Source: an uncultured Bacteriovoracaceae bacterium
GTDB lineage: Bacteria; Bdellovibrionota; Bacteriovoracia; Bacteriovoracales; Bacteriovoracaceae
DNA: 9,089 nt
Assembly: GCA_937952395.1 (NCBI GenBank)
Contig: CALFYV010000230.1
Coordinates: forward strand, 1 to 9,089
Direction of reading: 5' to 3'
Below, piece by piece: positions 1 through 5,110 of this stretch; position 1 is the first letter of the stretch, and the number at the start of each line of letters is the position of its first letter. The position numbers and the translations under genes were made by a program. The notes beneath the pieces are model-generated. The model saw nothing but the letters and a program-made list of their open reading frames with translations. It was not told the DNA's origin and did no database searches.

Positions 1-55
1 TGATGAATTTAGCTTTGATATTTCTGAAAATAACTTAGAAATTGAAAGATTCTAA
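1..55 (+). CDS. 3' end of a gene whose tail matches the recombinase remnant at 2986-3565 (partial)
   Basis: Codons beginning at base 2 encode the C-terminal residues DEFSFDISENNLEIERF, followed by TAA at 53-55. The same 17 residues end the reading frame that closes at 3565, so this is the end of a second copy of that gene. Its body lies outside the window and could be an intact serine recombinase, but nothing visible shows that. The tail is acidic and carries no recognisable domain. A strong terminator follows at once. Confidence 0.7.
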   Translation, partial: DEFSFDISENNLEIERF

Positions 56-87
56 AAAAAGCCAGCCTCCTAAGACTGGCTTTTTTT
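54..87 (+). terminator. Rho-independent terminator, copy 1 orientation
   Basis: The stem GCCAG (61-65) pairs with CTGGC (76-80) around the 10-base loop CCTCCTAAGA. An A-run (54-60) and a T-run (81-87) flank it and extend the pairing. The A-run on the left means it could also stop transcription coming from the right. It begins inside the stop codon of the upstream gene. The 20-base hairpin is the exact reverse complement of the one at 3573-3592. Confidence 0.9.
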
Positions 88-453
88 GTTTATTTTTTTG
101 ATTTATAGAATTGCCTAAATATATAAGTCTTGGACTCCACTAGAAACTTAGATAAAATGCCAAAATATGATTAATAAACATTAAACACAGTTACAATTCT
201 TTTAAATTCTCGATTTAACGTAGATTTTCGGAGCATATTGTATTTTGTGACTAAATTAACCGATAAAAGGCAAACTTTTCTAAATCTAGAACCACTTATT
301 GAGTTTATTACGTCAAACTTTGCCAAGTCTGGGAATTACATTGCTTCTTCTAAAACTGCTATGAAATCGGCGAAAGTCACATTGAGTATTAAAATTAAAG
401 ATTGTTACTTAAATCGTGGTTTATTAACTTATTGAATTTAGGTTGTGTTGCAG

Positions 454-480
454 TTTTTGACAACACTTTGTTGTCAAAAA
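454..480. promoter_or_regulatory. Perfect palindrome ahead of the regulator gene, candidate operator
   Basis: The arms TTTTTGACAACA (454-465) and TGTTGTCAAAAA (469-480) are exact reverse complements around a 3-base centre, CTT. The T-run lies on the 5' side and the A-run on the 3' side when read on either strand. The RNA would therefore fold but lack the trailing U-run of an intrinsic terminator, which favours a protein-binding dyad. It embeds TTGACA (457-462), a consensus -35 hexamer, and sits 40 bases upstream of a gene for a DNA-binding protein. Autoregulation by that protein is inference. Confidence 0.6.
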
Positions 481-483
481 GTA

Positions 484-512
484 TTGCAATAGAAATTGCA
501 CTAAGCTAATAC
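484..512 (+). promoter_or_regulatory. Weak candidate promoter for the regulator operon
   Basis: TTGCAA (484-489) and TAATAC (507-512) are separated by 17 bases. The -10 box fits the consensus poorly. If used, transcription would begin within a few bases of the ATG at 521, giving a nearly leaderless mRNA, which would fit the absence of a ribosome binding site before 521. An alternative is the TTGACA inside the palindrome (457-462), but no good -10 box stands 16 to 18 bases after it. Confidence 0.22.
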
Positions 513-520
513 CACTTCAT

Positions 521-1318
521 ATGAAAGAACAGATCATGATTCAAAATATTATTCGTCATAAGTTAACTGAGGCCAAGGCTCAAAACCCAAGTTATTCGAT
601 GAGAGCTTATGCAAGTAAACTTGGGGTTCATGTTGGTGCTTTATCGCATATTCTCAATGGTAAAAGAAATGTTTCAAAAAAATTAGCCGAAAGAATTACC
701 AGAAGACTTCTACTCGACCCACAAGAAAGATCTGAGATATTGTCCTTGTTTCCAGAAAAGAGAAAATATCAAAAAGAAGAAGATAGAGTCGATATCACTC
801 CAAGATATTTAGAGCTCTCTGCAGCACAGTTTAAAATTACGACAGAGTGGGAACATTTTGCTGTAATGTCACTTGTTAATTGTGAGGATTTTATAAATAA
901 ACCTTCATGGATTTCTAAAAGATTGGGAATTTCAGAGTCACGAGCTTCACAAGTATTAAATAGACTCATTGAAATGGAAATATTTAAAATAGATACAGAG
1001 GGTAAAATTATCCGAACTCCAAAAAGTTTTCGTACTTCAGATGATATTACTGATGTCTCCCTCAAGAAACATCACAGTGAAACTCTAGATTTAGCAAGAA
1101 AGTCACTTTACGAAGATTCTGTATCAAAAAGAGATTTTACAACAATTACAATGGCGATTGACCCAAATAAACTTAGCGCAGCTAAAGAGCTTATTCGTAG
1201 ATATGAAGATGAGCTTTCTGATTTGTTGGAGTCGGGACATCGAACGGAGGTGTACCGTCTTTCTGTGCAACTATTTCCGATTACAAAAGTTAATAACTTA
1301 TTAGGAGAATTAAAATGA
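521..1318 (+). CDS. TIGR02147/DUF4423-type DNA-binding regulator
   Basis: This 265-residue protein resembles the TIGR02147 family, known mainly from Bdellovibrionota and Fibrobacteres and probably a cytoplasmic transcription regulator of unknown targets. Residues 25-62 form a phage-repressor-like helix-turn-helix (SMRAYASKLGVHVGALSHIL, then NGKRNVSKKLAERI). Residues 110-165 look like a winged helix (KRLGISESRASQVLNRLIEM plus a basic wing). The C-terminal block around 204-257 (DFTTITMAIDPNKL, VYRLSVQLFPI) is the conserved DUF4423 end. There is no signal peptide. ATG 521 has no clear ribosome binding site; ATG 536 (residue 6) is an alternative with a weak purine stretch. The stop overlaps the next start as ATGA, so regulator and exported protein are likely co-translated. 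The palindrome at 454-480 may be its own binding site, which is inference. Confidence 0.9.
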   Translation: MKEQIMIQNIIRHKLTEAKAQNPSYSMRAYASKLGVHVGALSHILNGKRNVSKKLAERITRRLLLDPQERSEILSLFPEKRKYQKEEDRVDITPRYLELSAAQFKITTEWEHFAVMSLVNCEDFINKPSWISKRLGISESRASQVLNRLIEMEIFKIDTEGKIIRTPKSFRTSDDITDVSLKKHHSETLDLARKSLYEDSVSKRDFTTITMAIDPNKLSAAKELIRRYEDELSDLLESGHRTEVYRLSVQLFPITKVNNLLGELK

Positions 1319-2514
1319 AAAAGACGATGAGCTTGGTGCTACTTATTTTATTCACCACACTAAGCGGCTATGCAGGAGAAAAAGGTGGTAATGGTGGAGA
1401 TGGCTACATCACAGCGAATGGAAATCTTTACTTGTTAGATCTTATTGAAGCAAACGTACATGAGAATCCTTATTTCGAACCAAGTGGGGAGTATGAGGAA
1501 GAGACTATCGAAAGACTAAAAAATGCAATTCCTTTCCTTGAAGAAAACCCTGCAATACTTTTGGCCAGAAAATTAAAGGAATTAGAAAGTTATAGCCCAC
1601 TATTTTCAAATCTATTGATTGCCGGAATTGAAATGTTTTCCTGGATTCCAGGGAGTCTTGATCTTTTGGATATAAAAGATGAAGAATCTGTTTTTTCAAT
1701 ATCTGATCCTTCAAAGCTCCGACAATTAGCAACTCGTATTGATGAAAGAATACATTTGTCTTCAGTGCATTGGGAAAACTTAGATGATGCTAATAAAGTA
1801 GCTCTTATTCTTCACGAAGTTGTTTATGCCTGGGTAACCCCCACATCTAAATGTAGTAAAGATAAGGTATGGGTATGCTATCTTAGACAAAGTAGTCCTG
1901 AAGCAAGATTAATAATAGGACATATATTTTCTGAAAATCTTAAGCGTAGAGGAAAGTTTGGCCTTTATAAGCTTCTAGAACCTCTTAATTATTTCAGAAC
2001 ATTAAAAGTACAAACTGATTATGTATATTCTTATGAATCATTTAATTTCTATAAATTTTTAAAAAAATCAGTTCAACTTGCCATTTATTGGGATACTAGA
2101 GATGAGAGTATTTGGGATCGCCCAAATGATAGAGATTGTTTTTACAATGATTGCGGTTGGCATCTGGATTCACGCTTACTCTCAACAATGACATCAAAGC
2201 AAGAGCTGATGAAAAACATTGAAAAAATATGCAATAAAAACTTACCTGATTTGCGGAATAGATTGGCGAGGCATGATATTAGAATTGATGTTAACCATGT
2301 TGAAACGGGTCTAGAGGTAAAATTTTTACAATATGAAACTTTTTATAAAGGTGAGTATTATAATAATAAGTATTTATCCTTGGTATCAACTGCACAAGAG
2401 ATCATTTCCAAAACGATACCAGTCAAAAGGAATGATATCCTTGATAGTGATGGCAATACAAACACTCATGAATGTAAAACGAACTTAGTAAACGCAGTAA
2501 ACAAACTGAACTAA
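1315..2514 (+). CDS. Exported protein of unknown function with a GGNGGDG start and HExxY motif
   Basis: The 399-residue product begins with a clear Sec signal peptide (MKKTMSLVLLILFTTLSGYA, cleavage near residue 20), so it should reach the periplasm or be secreted. The mature protein opens with the glycine-rich GGNGGDG (24-30). LILHEVVYAW (164-173) followed by a polar QSSPEAR segment (192-198) recalls an HE..Y motif I associate with exported Bdellovibrionota proteins. It is like a zincin HExxH with Tyr in place of the second His, so peptidase activity is not supported. Six cysteines (180, 188, 275, 280, 306, 387) could form disulfides. Its ATG overlaps the regulator stop, with AGGAG at 1303-1307 as ribosome binding site. 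I cannot assign a biochemical role. Confidence 0.85.
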   Translation: MKKTMSLVLLILFTTLSGYAGEKGGNGGDGYITANGNLYLLDLIEANVHENPYFEPSGEYEEETIERLKNAIPFLEENPAILLARKLKELESYSPLFSNLLIAGIEMFSWIPGSLDLLDIKDEESVFSISDPSKLRQLATRIDERIHLSSVHWENLDDANKVALILHEVVYAWVTPTSKCSKDKVWVCYLRQSSPEARLIIGHIFSENLKRRGKFGLYKLLEPLNYFRTLKVQTDYVYSYESFNFYKFLKKSVQLAIYWDTRDESIWDRPNDRDCFYNDCGWHLDSRLLSTMTSKQELMKNIEKICNKNLPDLRNRLARHDIRIDVNHVETGLEVKFLQYETFYKGEYYNNKYLSLVSTAQEIISKTIPVKRNDILDSDGNTNTHECKTNLVNAVNKLN

Positions 2515-2536
2515 CAAAACTCTAAGGAGATTTTAA

Positions 2537-2980
2537 ATGAAGAAAATATTTTTTATTTCAATAATTGCACAACTAATGGGAATGACTTTATCATATGCTG
2601 AATTGGAAAATTTACATAAGGCTGAGACTGAAGAAGTGAGCAGTATTATCGTATCGAAGGGTGCCGGCTTCTTGAAGAAAGATAAAAACTGTTTCCAAAC
2701 TGAAGCAAGTATTCAAACTCGTACCAAAGGTTTTAACCCTACGAGATGGTCTGCGATATTACAGGATAGAGGAGGGCAATTCGGGTTATCACTGGATAAT
2801 AAGGATATAAGAGTGTTTCAAGAAATTTTTAGACGTGTTGGTGTATCATCTATTCAACTAGATTCACTAACCTATATGTCTCAGGCAGTGCTGACCTTAT
2901 CCTTCTGTCTTGATGAGAATGATGATGAGCAATTGGAAGGTACGATTCTATTTGTGAAAAACAAAAATACAGAAAAATAA
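2537..2980 (+). CDS. Small exported protein of unknown function
   Basis: The 147-residue product has a signal peptide (MKKIFFISIIAQLMGMTLSYA, cleavage near residue 21) and a mature part with two cysteines (52 and 124) that could form a disulfide. The rest looks like a small mixed alpha/beta domain (SAILQDRGGQFGLSLDN; SQAVLTLSFCLDEND). I recognise no family. It starts 22 bases after the 399-residue gene, with AAGGAG around 2524-2529 as ribosome binding site, so it is probably the third gene of the regulator operon. There is no terminator between it and the recombinase remnant that starts 5 bases later. Operon transcripts probably run on to the hairpin at 3573-3592. Confidence 0.8.
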   Translation: MKKIFFISIIAQLMGMTLSYAELENLHKAETEEVSSIIVSKGAGFLKKDKNCFQTEASIQTRTKGFNPTRWSAILQDRGGQFGLSLDNKDIRVFQEIFRRVGVSSIQLDSLTYMSQAVLTLSFCLDENDDEQLEGTILFVKNKNTEK

Positions 2981-2985
2981 AATAG

Positions 2986-3565
2986 TTGAGCAGACCTTGT
3001 ATTGTCCATTTAATAATCCGAAATCGATGGCATAAGCATCTAATTCAGCTTGAGTCGAAAGACAGAAAAGAGACAATGAAAGCCATCGACTCAAAAACCC
3101 CCATGGGCAGAATGATGACAACTTTAATAGGCGCGCTCGCGGAGATGGAGAGATCTATTCTGCGCGAAAGAGTTATGGCCGGACTAAACAGAGTTCGCGC
3201 CGAGGGCAAAATTCTAGGCCGTAAGACCACTAGACCTAGTAAGATGATTAGACAGCTTTTCAAGAAAGGACTCACATACCAAGAATGTGCTCGTCTATCG
3301 GGCACAAGTCAGGGCAGCGTTGGAAAAAGAGGTCTACAAAATGAAGGAAGAATTAGCTCTTGAGCGAGGTCAAAAAAGAGAAGATGCTAAGAAAATTTCA
3401 ACCTTGGGGCTTAAGAAGCACTTTGAAGAATCCAGTATTAAGGTTTCTGCTTCTGACTTACAAAGCTGCAAATCTGGTTTAACTCACCCAACTGAAAATC
3501 AAATGAGAAGTGATGAATTTAGCTTTGATATTTCTGAAAATAACTTAGAAATTGAAAGATTCTAA
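2986..3565 (+). pseudogene. Serine recombinase remnant, 5'-truncated and frameshifted
   Basis: The first frame (TTG 2986 to stop 3363) contains the resolvase/invertase signature after the catalytic core: IDSKTPMGRMM, then LIGALAEMERSILRERVMAGL, then RAEGKILGRK. A helix-turn-helix follows (KKGLTYQECARLSGTSQGSV). The N-terminal catalytic domain with the active serine and its arginines is missing, and HKHLIQL near 3030-3050 looks like a worn remnant of its end. Just after GTSQGSV, near 3319-3330, the reading frame must shift to continue as LEKEVYKMKEELALERGQ, a lysine/glutamate-rich helix. The tail DEFSFDISENNLEIERF then closes at 3563-3565. The central part (about 3085-3240) is visibly richer in G and C than its neighbours. 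The enzyme cannot be active. The tail matches the gene end at 1-55. Confidence 0.8.
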
Positions 3566-3657
3566 TGAAAAAGCCAGTCTTAGGAGGCTGGCTTTTTTGT
3601 TTATTTTTTTGATTTATAGAATTGTAAATATATAAGTCTTGGACTCCACTAGAAACT
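3511..3657 (+). repeat. Long direct repeat, copy 2
   Basis: This matches 1-148 in the same orientation. It covers the last 17 codons of the recombinase-linked frame, the terminator and the 60 bases after it, ending in 'ccactagaaact'. It lacks the 2-base 'cc' found in copy 1, has 'tg' after the TAA stop, and carries the terminator hairpin in the opposite orientation. Its right edge falls inside the stop codon (3656-3658) of the convergent 109-residue gene. Bases upstream of 3511 cannot be compared because copy 1 is cut by the window edge. Confidence 0.95.
3566..3598. terminator. Bidirectional terminator between convergent genes
   Basis: The stem GCCAG (3573-3577) pairs with CTGGC (3588-3592) around the loop TCTTAGGAGG. 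An A-run lies to the left and TTTTTT (3593-3598) to the right. It can end the + strand regulator operon and recombinase remnant, and also the - strand 109-residue gene that stops at 3656. The hairpin is the exact reverse complement of that at 61-80. Confidence 0.9.
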
Positions 3658-3985
3658 AGTACTTCAGGGCAACACTAGAAATTATACATAGATTATTTTT
3701 ATCTAAATCCACAGTAGTGACTTCGTAGCTTCTTTTAATTGCTTTTTTCGCTTCTTCATAACTATCCACAGCTTGTTGAATTTTTACTTCTATTTTAACT
3801 TCTGTTGTAAACTCTCCTTCCAGAAAACGGGGTTTTTCTGAAATAACACAGTCATCACCTAATTCTATTTGGGCAATACTATAAGCAGCTTCTACAGCCT
3901 TATTAGAACAATCAAACACATCAATATCTTGTGCAAAAGATGAAATACTTCCTAATACTAATAATCCAAAAAATAACTTTCTCAT
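3656..3985 (-). CDS. Small exported protein of unknown function
   Basis: The 109-residue product starts with a signal peptide (MRKLFFGLLVLGSISSFA, cleavage before QDIDVF). The mature part is about 90 residues with three cysteines (26, 46, 100), a predicted helix after the first (CSNKAVEAAYSIAQIELG), a strand-like TEVKIEVKIQ and a second helix (AVDSYEEAKKAIKRSYE). I recognise no family; a small periplasmic or secreted protein is the most that can be said. ATG 3985 has AGGAG at 3990-3994 as ribosome binding site. Its stop codon lies on the edge of the direct repeat, and it is convergent with the recombinase remnant. Confidence 0.8.
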   Translation of the reverse strand: MRKLFFGLLVLGSISSFAQDIDVFDCSNKAVEAAYSIAQIELGDDCVISEKPRFLEGEFTTEVKIEVKIQQAVDSYEEAKKAIKRSYEVTTVDLDKNNLCIISSVALKY

Positions 3986-4035
3986 GATTCTCCTCTACTA
4001 ATTCAGTAAAGATTAATTAGCATAAGAAATTTAAA

Positions 4036-4063
4036 ATTATATAATGCGGCTAGTCACTTTAAG
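4036..4063 (-). promoter_or_regulatory. Candidate promoter of the 109-residue gene
   Basis: On the - strand a perfect TATAAT (4036-4041) stands 16 bases after a weak -35 box, CTTAAA (4058-4063). The expected start near 4029 would leave a leader of about 44 bases before ATG 3985. Confidence 0.45.
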
Positions 4064-4165
4064 GCTAATATTTTATTTATAACCAAAGGTTACTTTTTCC
4101 TAACTTTAATGTCTTTGTTTCTGAATCCCTAAATTTAAAAGATATCTTTCGTGATTATCTTTTTT

Positions 4166-4201
4166 ATCTTCCAGCTTTTTTGACTGGGAGATTTATATTT
4201 T
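4166..4201 (+). terminator. Hairpin with T-rich tail beyond the metalloprotease stop
   Basis: ATCTTCCAG (4166-4174) pairs with CTGGGAGAT (4184-4192) with one G-U pair on the + strand, and TTATATTTT follows. The shape fits a + strand terminator, yet no + strand gene precedes it. On the - strand it sits 10 bases after the metalloprotease stop but has an A-run rather than a T-run behind it. It may still protect the 3' end of that mRNA. Confidence 0.35.
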
Positions 4202-4202
4202 C

Positions 4203-4964
4203 TTAGGGCTTAAACCAACAACGAGGTAGCCTATTAGGCAAATCTGCTTTTTTTAATTGTTTATTTTCAATGCCCACAACTAAAGTTGTATATCTACATT
4301 GGGAGGAAGGGTGTTCTGTAACGAGTTTTGAGTTTTCAGAATAATCGAATTGTCCCTCTGGAAAATGAGCTTCACTATTGGCCAAGCCATTATCGAGACT
4401 AAAGTGATAGACTGCTTTTCTCATCTCACTTGAATCCATCCCCAGTCCTGCTAAATCATTTAATTTTTTAATGCAATAGTTTGTAGCAAAGAAATCAGCA
4501 TATCCTTCAGGTTTTACATGCAAATTTTTGTCTTTTGAAAATTTGTATACCTTCTTAAGCAAGATATGTCCTAACTCATGACATAGCAGAATTCTAAGTG
4601 AGTCTTTACTTCTTATGTTTTGATTCAGAACGGCTCCATTTACAACAATAGAGTAAGATTCTGGTTTAGTTCCTGTCCATGCTTCAGGATATTGTGATGC
4701 GTGTGCCTGTGGATAAGAGCTTGCCCAATATCCTTTTACACTGAATGACCCATTCAATCTTTTAGCAACATCTTTTTTAAATATCTCTTGAAATTCAGTT
4801 AGTACTTCGCAAAACTCAATTCGTGTCATAGATCTTCTGATTATTTCAGTGGATGGGATCCTTTCTTCATCTTTTGCTGAAGATGCCATAACACTCTCTT
4901 TGCATTGACCGAATGCTGACATTGAAATAAAGCAAAATAATAGTACAAAAGATAGATAGTGCAT
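4203..4964 (-). CDS. Exported zinc metalloprotease-like protein (HELGH)
   Basis: The 253-residue product has a signal peptide (MHYLSFVLLFCFISMSAFG, cleavage near residue 19), placing it outside the cytoplasm. CHELGHILL (128-136) is a zincin HExxH: His129 and His133 would bind zinc and Glu130 activate water. EGYADFFATNYC (153-164) follows about 20 residues later and supplies a likely third ligand (Glu153), as in gluzincins. EHPSSQCRYTTL (217-228) and the ending LPRCWF match a pattern I associate with exported metalloproteases of Bdellovibrionota. Five cysteines (21, 52, 128, 164, 223) plus one near the end could form disulfides. ATG 4964 follows an AGGA at a short distance. The substrate is unknown; a role against prey or host proteins would be speculation. 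No lipobox is present, since the residue before Cys21 is Gln. Confidence 0.85.
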   Translation of the reverse strand: MHYLSFVLLFCFISMSAFGQCKESVMASSAKDEERIPSTEIIRRSMTRIEFCEVLTEFQEIFKKDVAKRLNGSFSVKGYWASSYPQAHASQYPEAWTGTKPESYSIVVNGAVLNQNIRSKDSLRILLCHELGHILLKKVYKFSKDKNLHVKPEGYADFFATNYCIKKLNDLAGLGMDSSEMRKAVYHFSLDNGLANSEAHFPEGQFDYSENSKLVTEHPSSQCRYTTLVVGIENKQLKKADLPNRLPRCWFKP

Positions 4965-4999
4965 TTCATCCTAATATTTTTTATAAACGTAGCGCACGC

Positions 5000-5029
5000 A
5001 TTATCTCAGCTTTTTGACTTTGTTGTTAA
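5000..5029 (-). promoter_or_regulatory. Candidate promoter of the metalloprotease gene
   Basis: On the - strand TTAACA (5024-5029) and GATAAT (5000-5005) are 18 bases apart, a fair sigma-70-type match. The expected start near 4993 gives a leader of about 28 bases. A short dyad, TGTTG (5021-5025) with CAACA (5035-5039), overlaps the -35 box and could be a control site. Confidence 0.5.
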
Positions 5030-5110
5030 ATAATCAACATTTAATGTAAAAGTTTTATGGCAAATCTTTAGACAATAACCGCAACCTATTGAATTATTAT
5101 TAACGATGCC

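Larger units (their letters stand above)
1..148 (+). repeat. Long direct repeat, copy 1
   Basis: This stretch matches 3511-3657 almost base for base over its whole length. The differences are a few bases in the A- and T-runs flanking a hairpin, a 2-base 'cc' present only here (near 114-115), and the inversion of the 20-base hairpin at 61-80. It contains the last 17 codons of a gene, a terminator, and about 60 bases that end in 'ccactagaaact'. The left end is cut by the window, so the repeat may continue upstream. The two copies are 3510 bases apart in the same orientation. Confidence 0.95.
149..520. other. AT-rich intergenic stretch without a convincing gene
   Basis: About 370 bases separate the left repeat from the regulator gene. 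The only open frame is a 65-codon one at 238-435, beginning with TTG four bases after a GGAG. Its product (MYFVTKLTDKRQ...) resembles no family I know and has no signal peptide or motif, so I do not call it a gene, although it could be a remnant or a small protein. The rest is low-complexity AT-rich DNA up to the palindrome at 454-480. The repeat boundary at 148/149 is abrupt: the sequence beyond it has no counterpart after the second repeat copy. Confidence 0.5.

Noticed and set aside
238..435. 65-codon open frame with TTG start after a GGAG
   Set aside because: There is no recognisable domain, signal peptide or coding pattern, and it sits in AT-rich intergenic DNA. It is noted in the intergenic entry only.
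454..480. Palindrome as a rho-independent terminator
   Set aside because: The T-run precedes the stem and the A-run follows it on both strands, so no transcript would have a trailing U-run.
769..1065. Open frame on the - strand inside the regulator gene
   Set aside because: It is an antisense shadow of a well-supported gene with no features of its own. The same holds for the - strand frames at 1505-1732 and 3045-3305, the + strand frame at 6730-6951, and the - strand frame at 8161-8349, which is another reading frame inside the LysM gene.
3319..3330. Programmed frameshift in the recombinase
   Set aside because: The A-run is only five bases long, no stimulatory structure is apparent, and the gene also lacks its catalytic domain, so decay is the simpler reading.
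4902..4964. Lipoprotein signal on the metalloprotease
   Set aside because: The residues before Cys21 are Phe-Gly-Gln. A lipobox needs a small residue (Gly, Ala or Ser) directly before the cysteine, so ordinary signal-peptidase cleavage is more likely.
5035..5062. Inverted-repeat partner for 'aaaagtttaggc' read on the - strand near 6243-6258
   Set aside because: The similarity to 'aaaagttttatggc' is short, gapped and AT-rich; the pair near 5112 and 6232 is a slightly better candidate for element ends.
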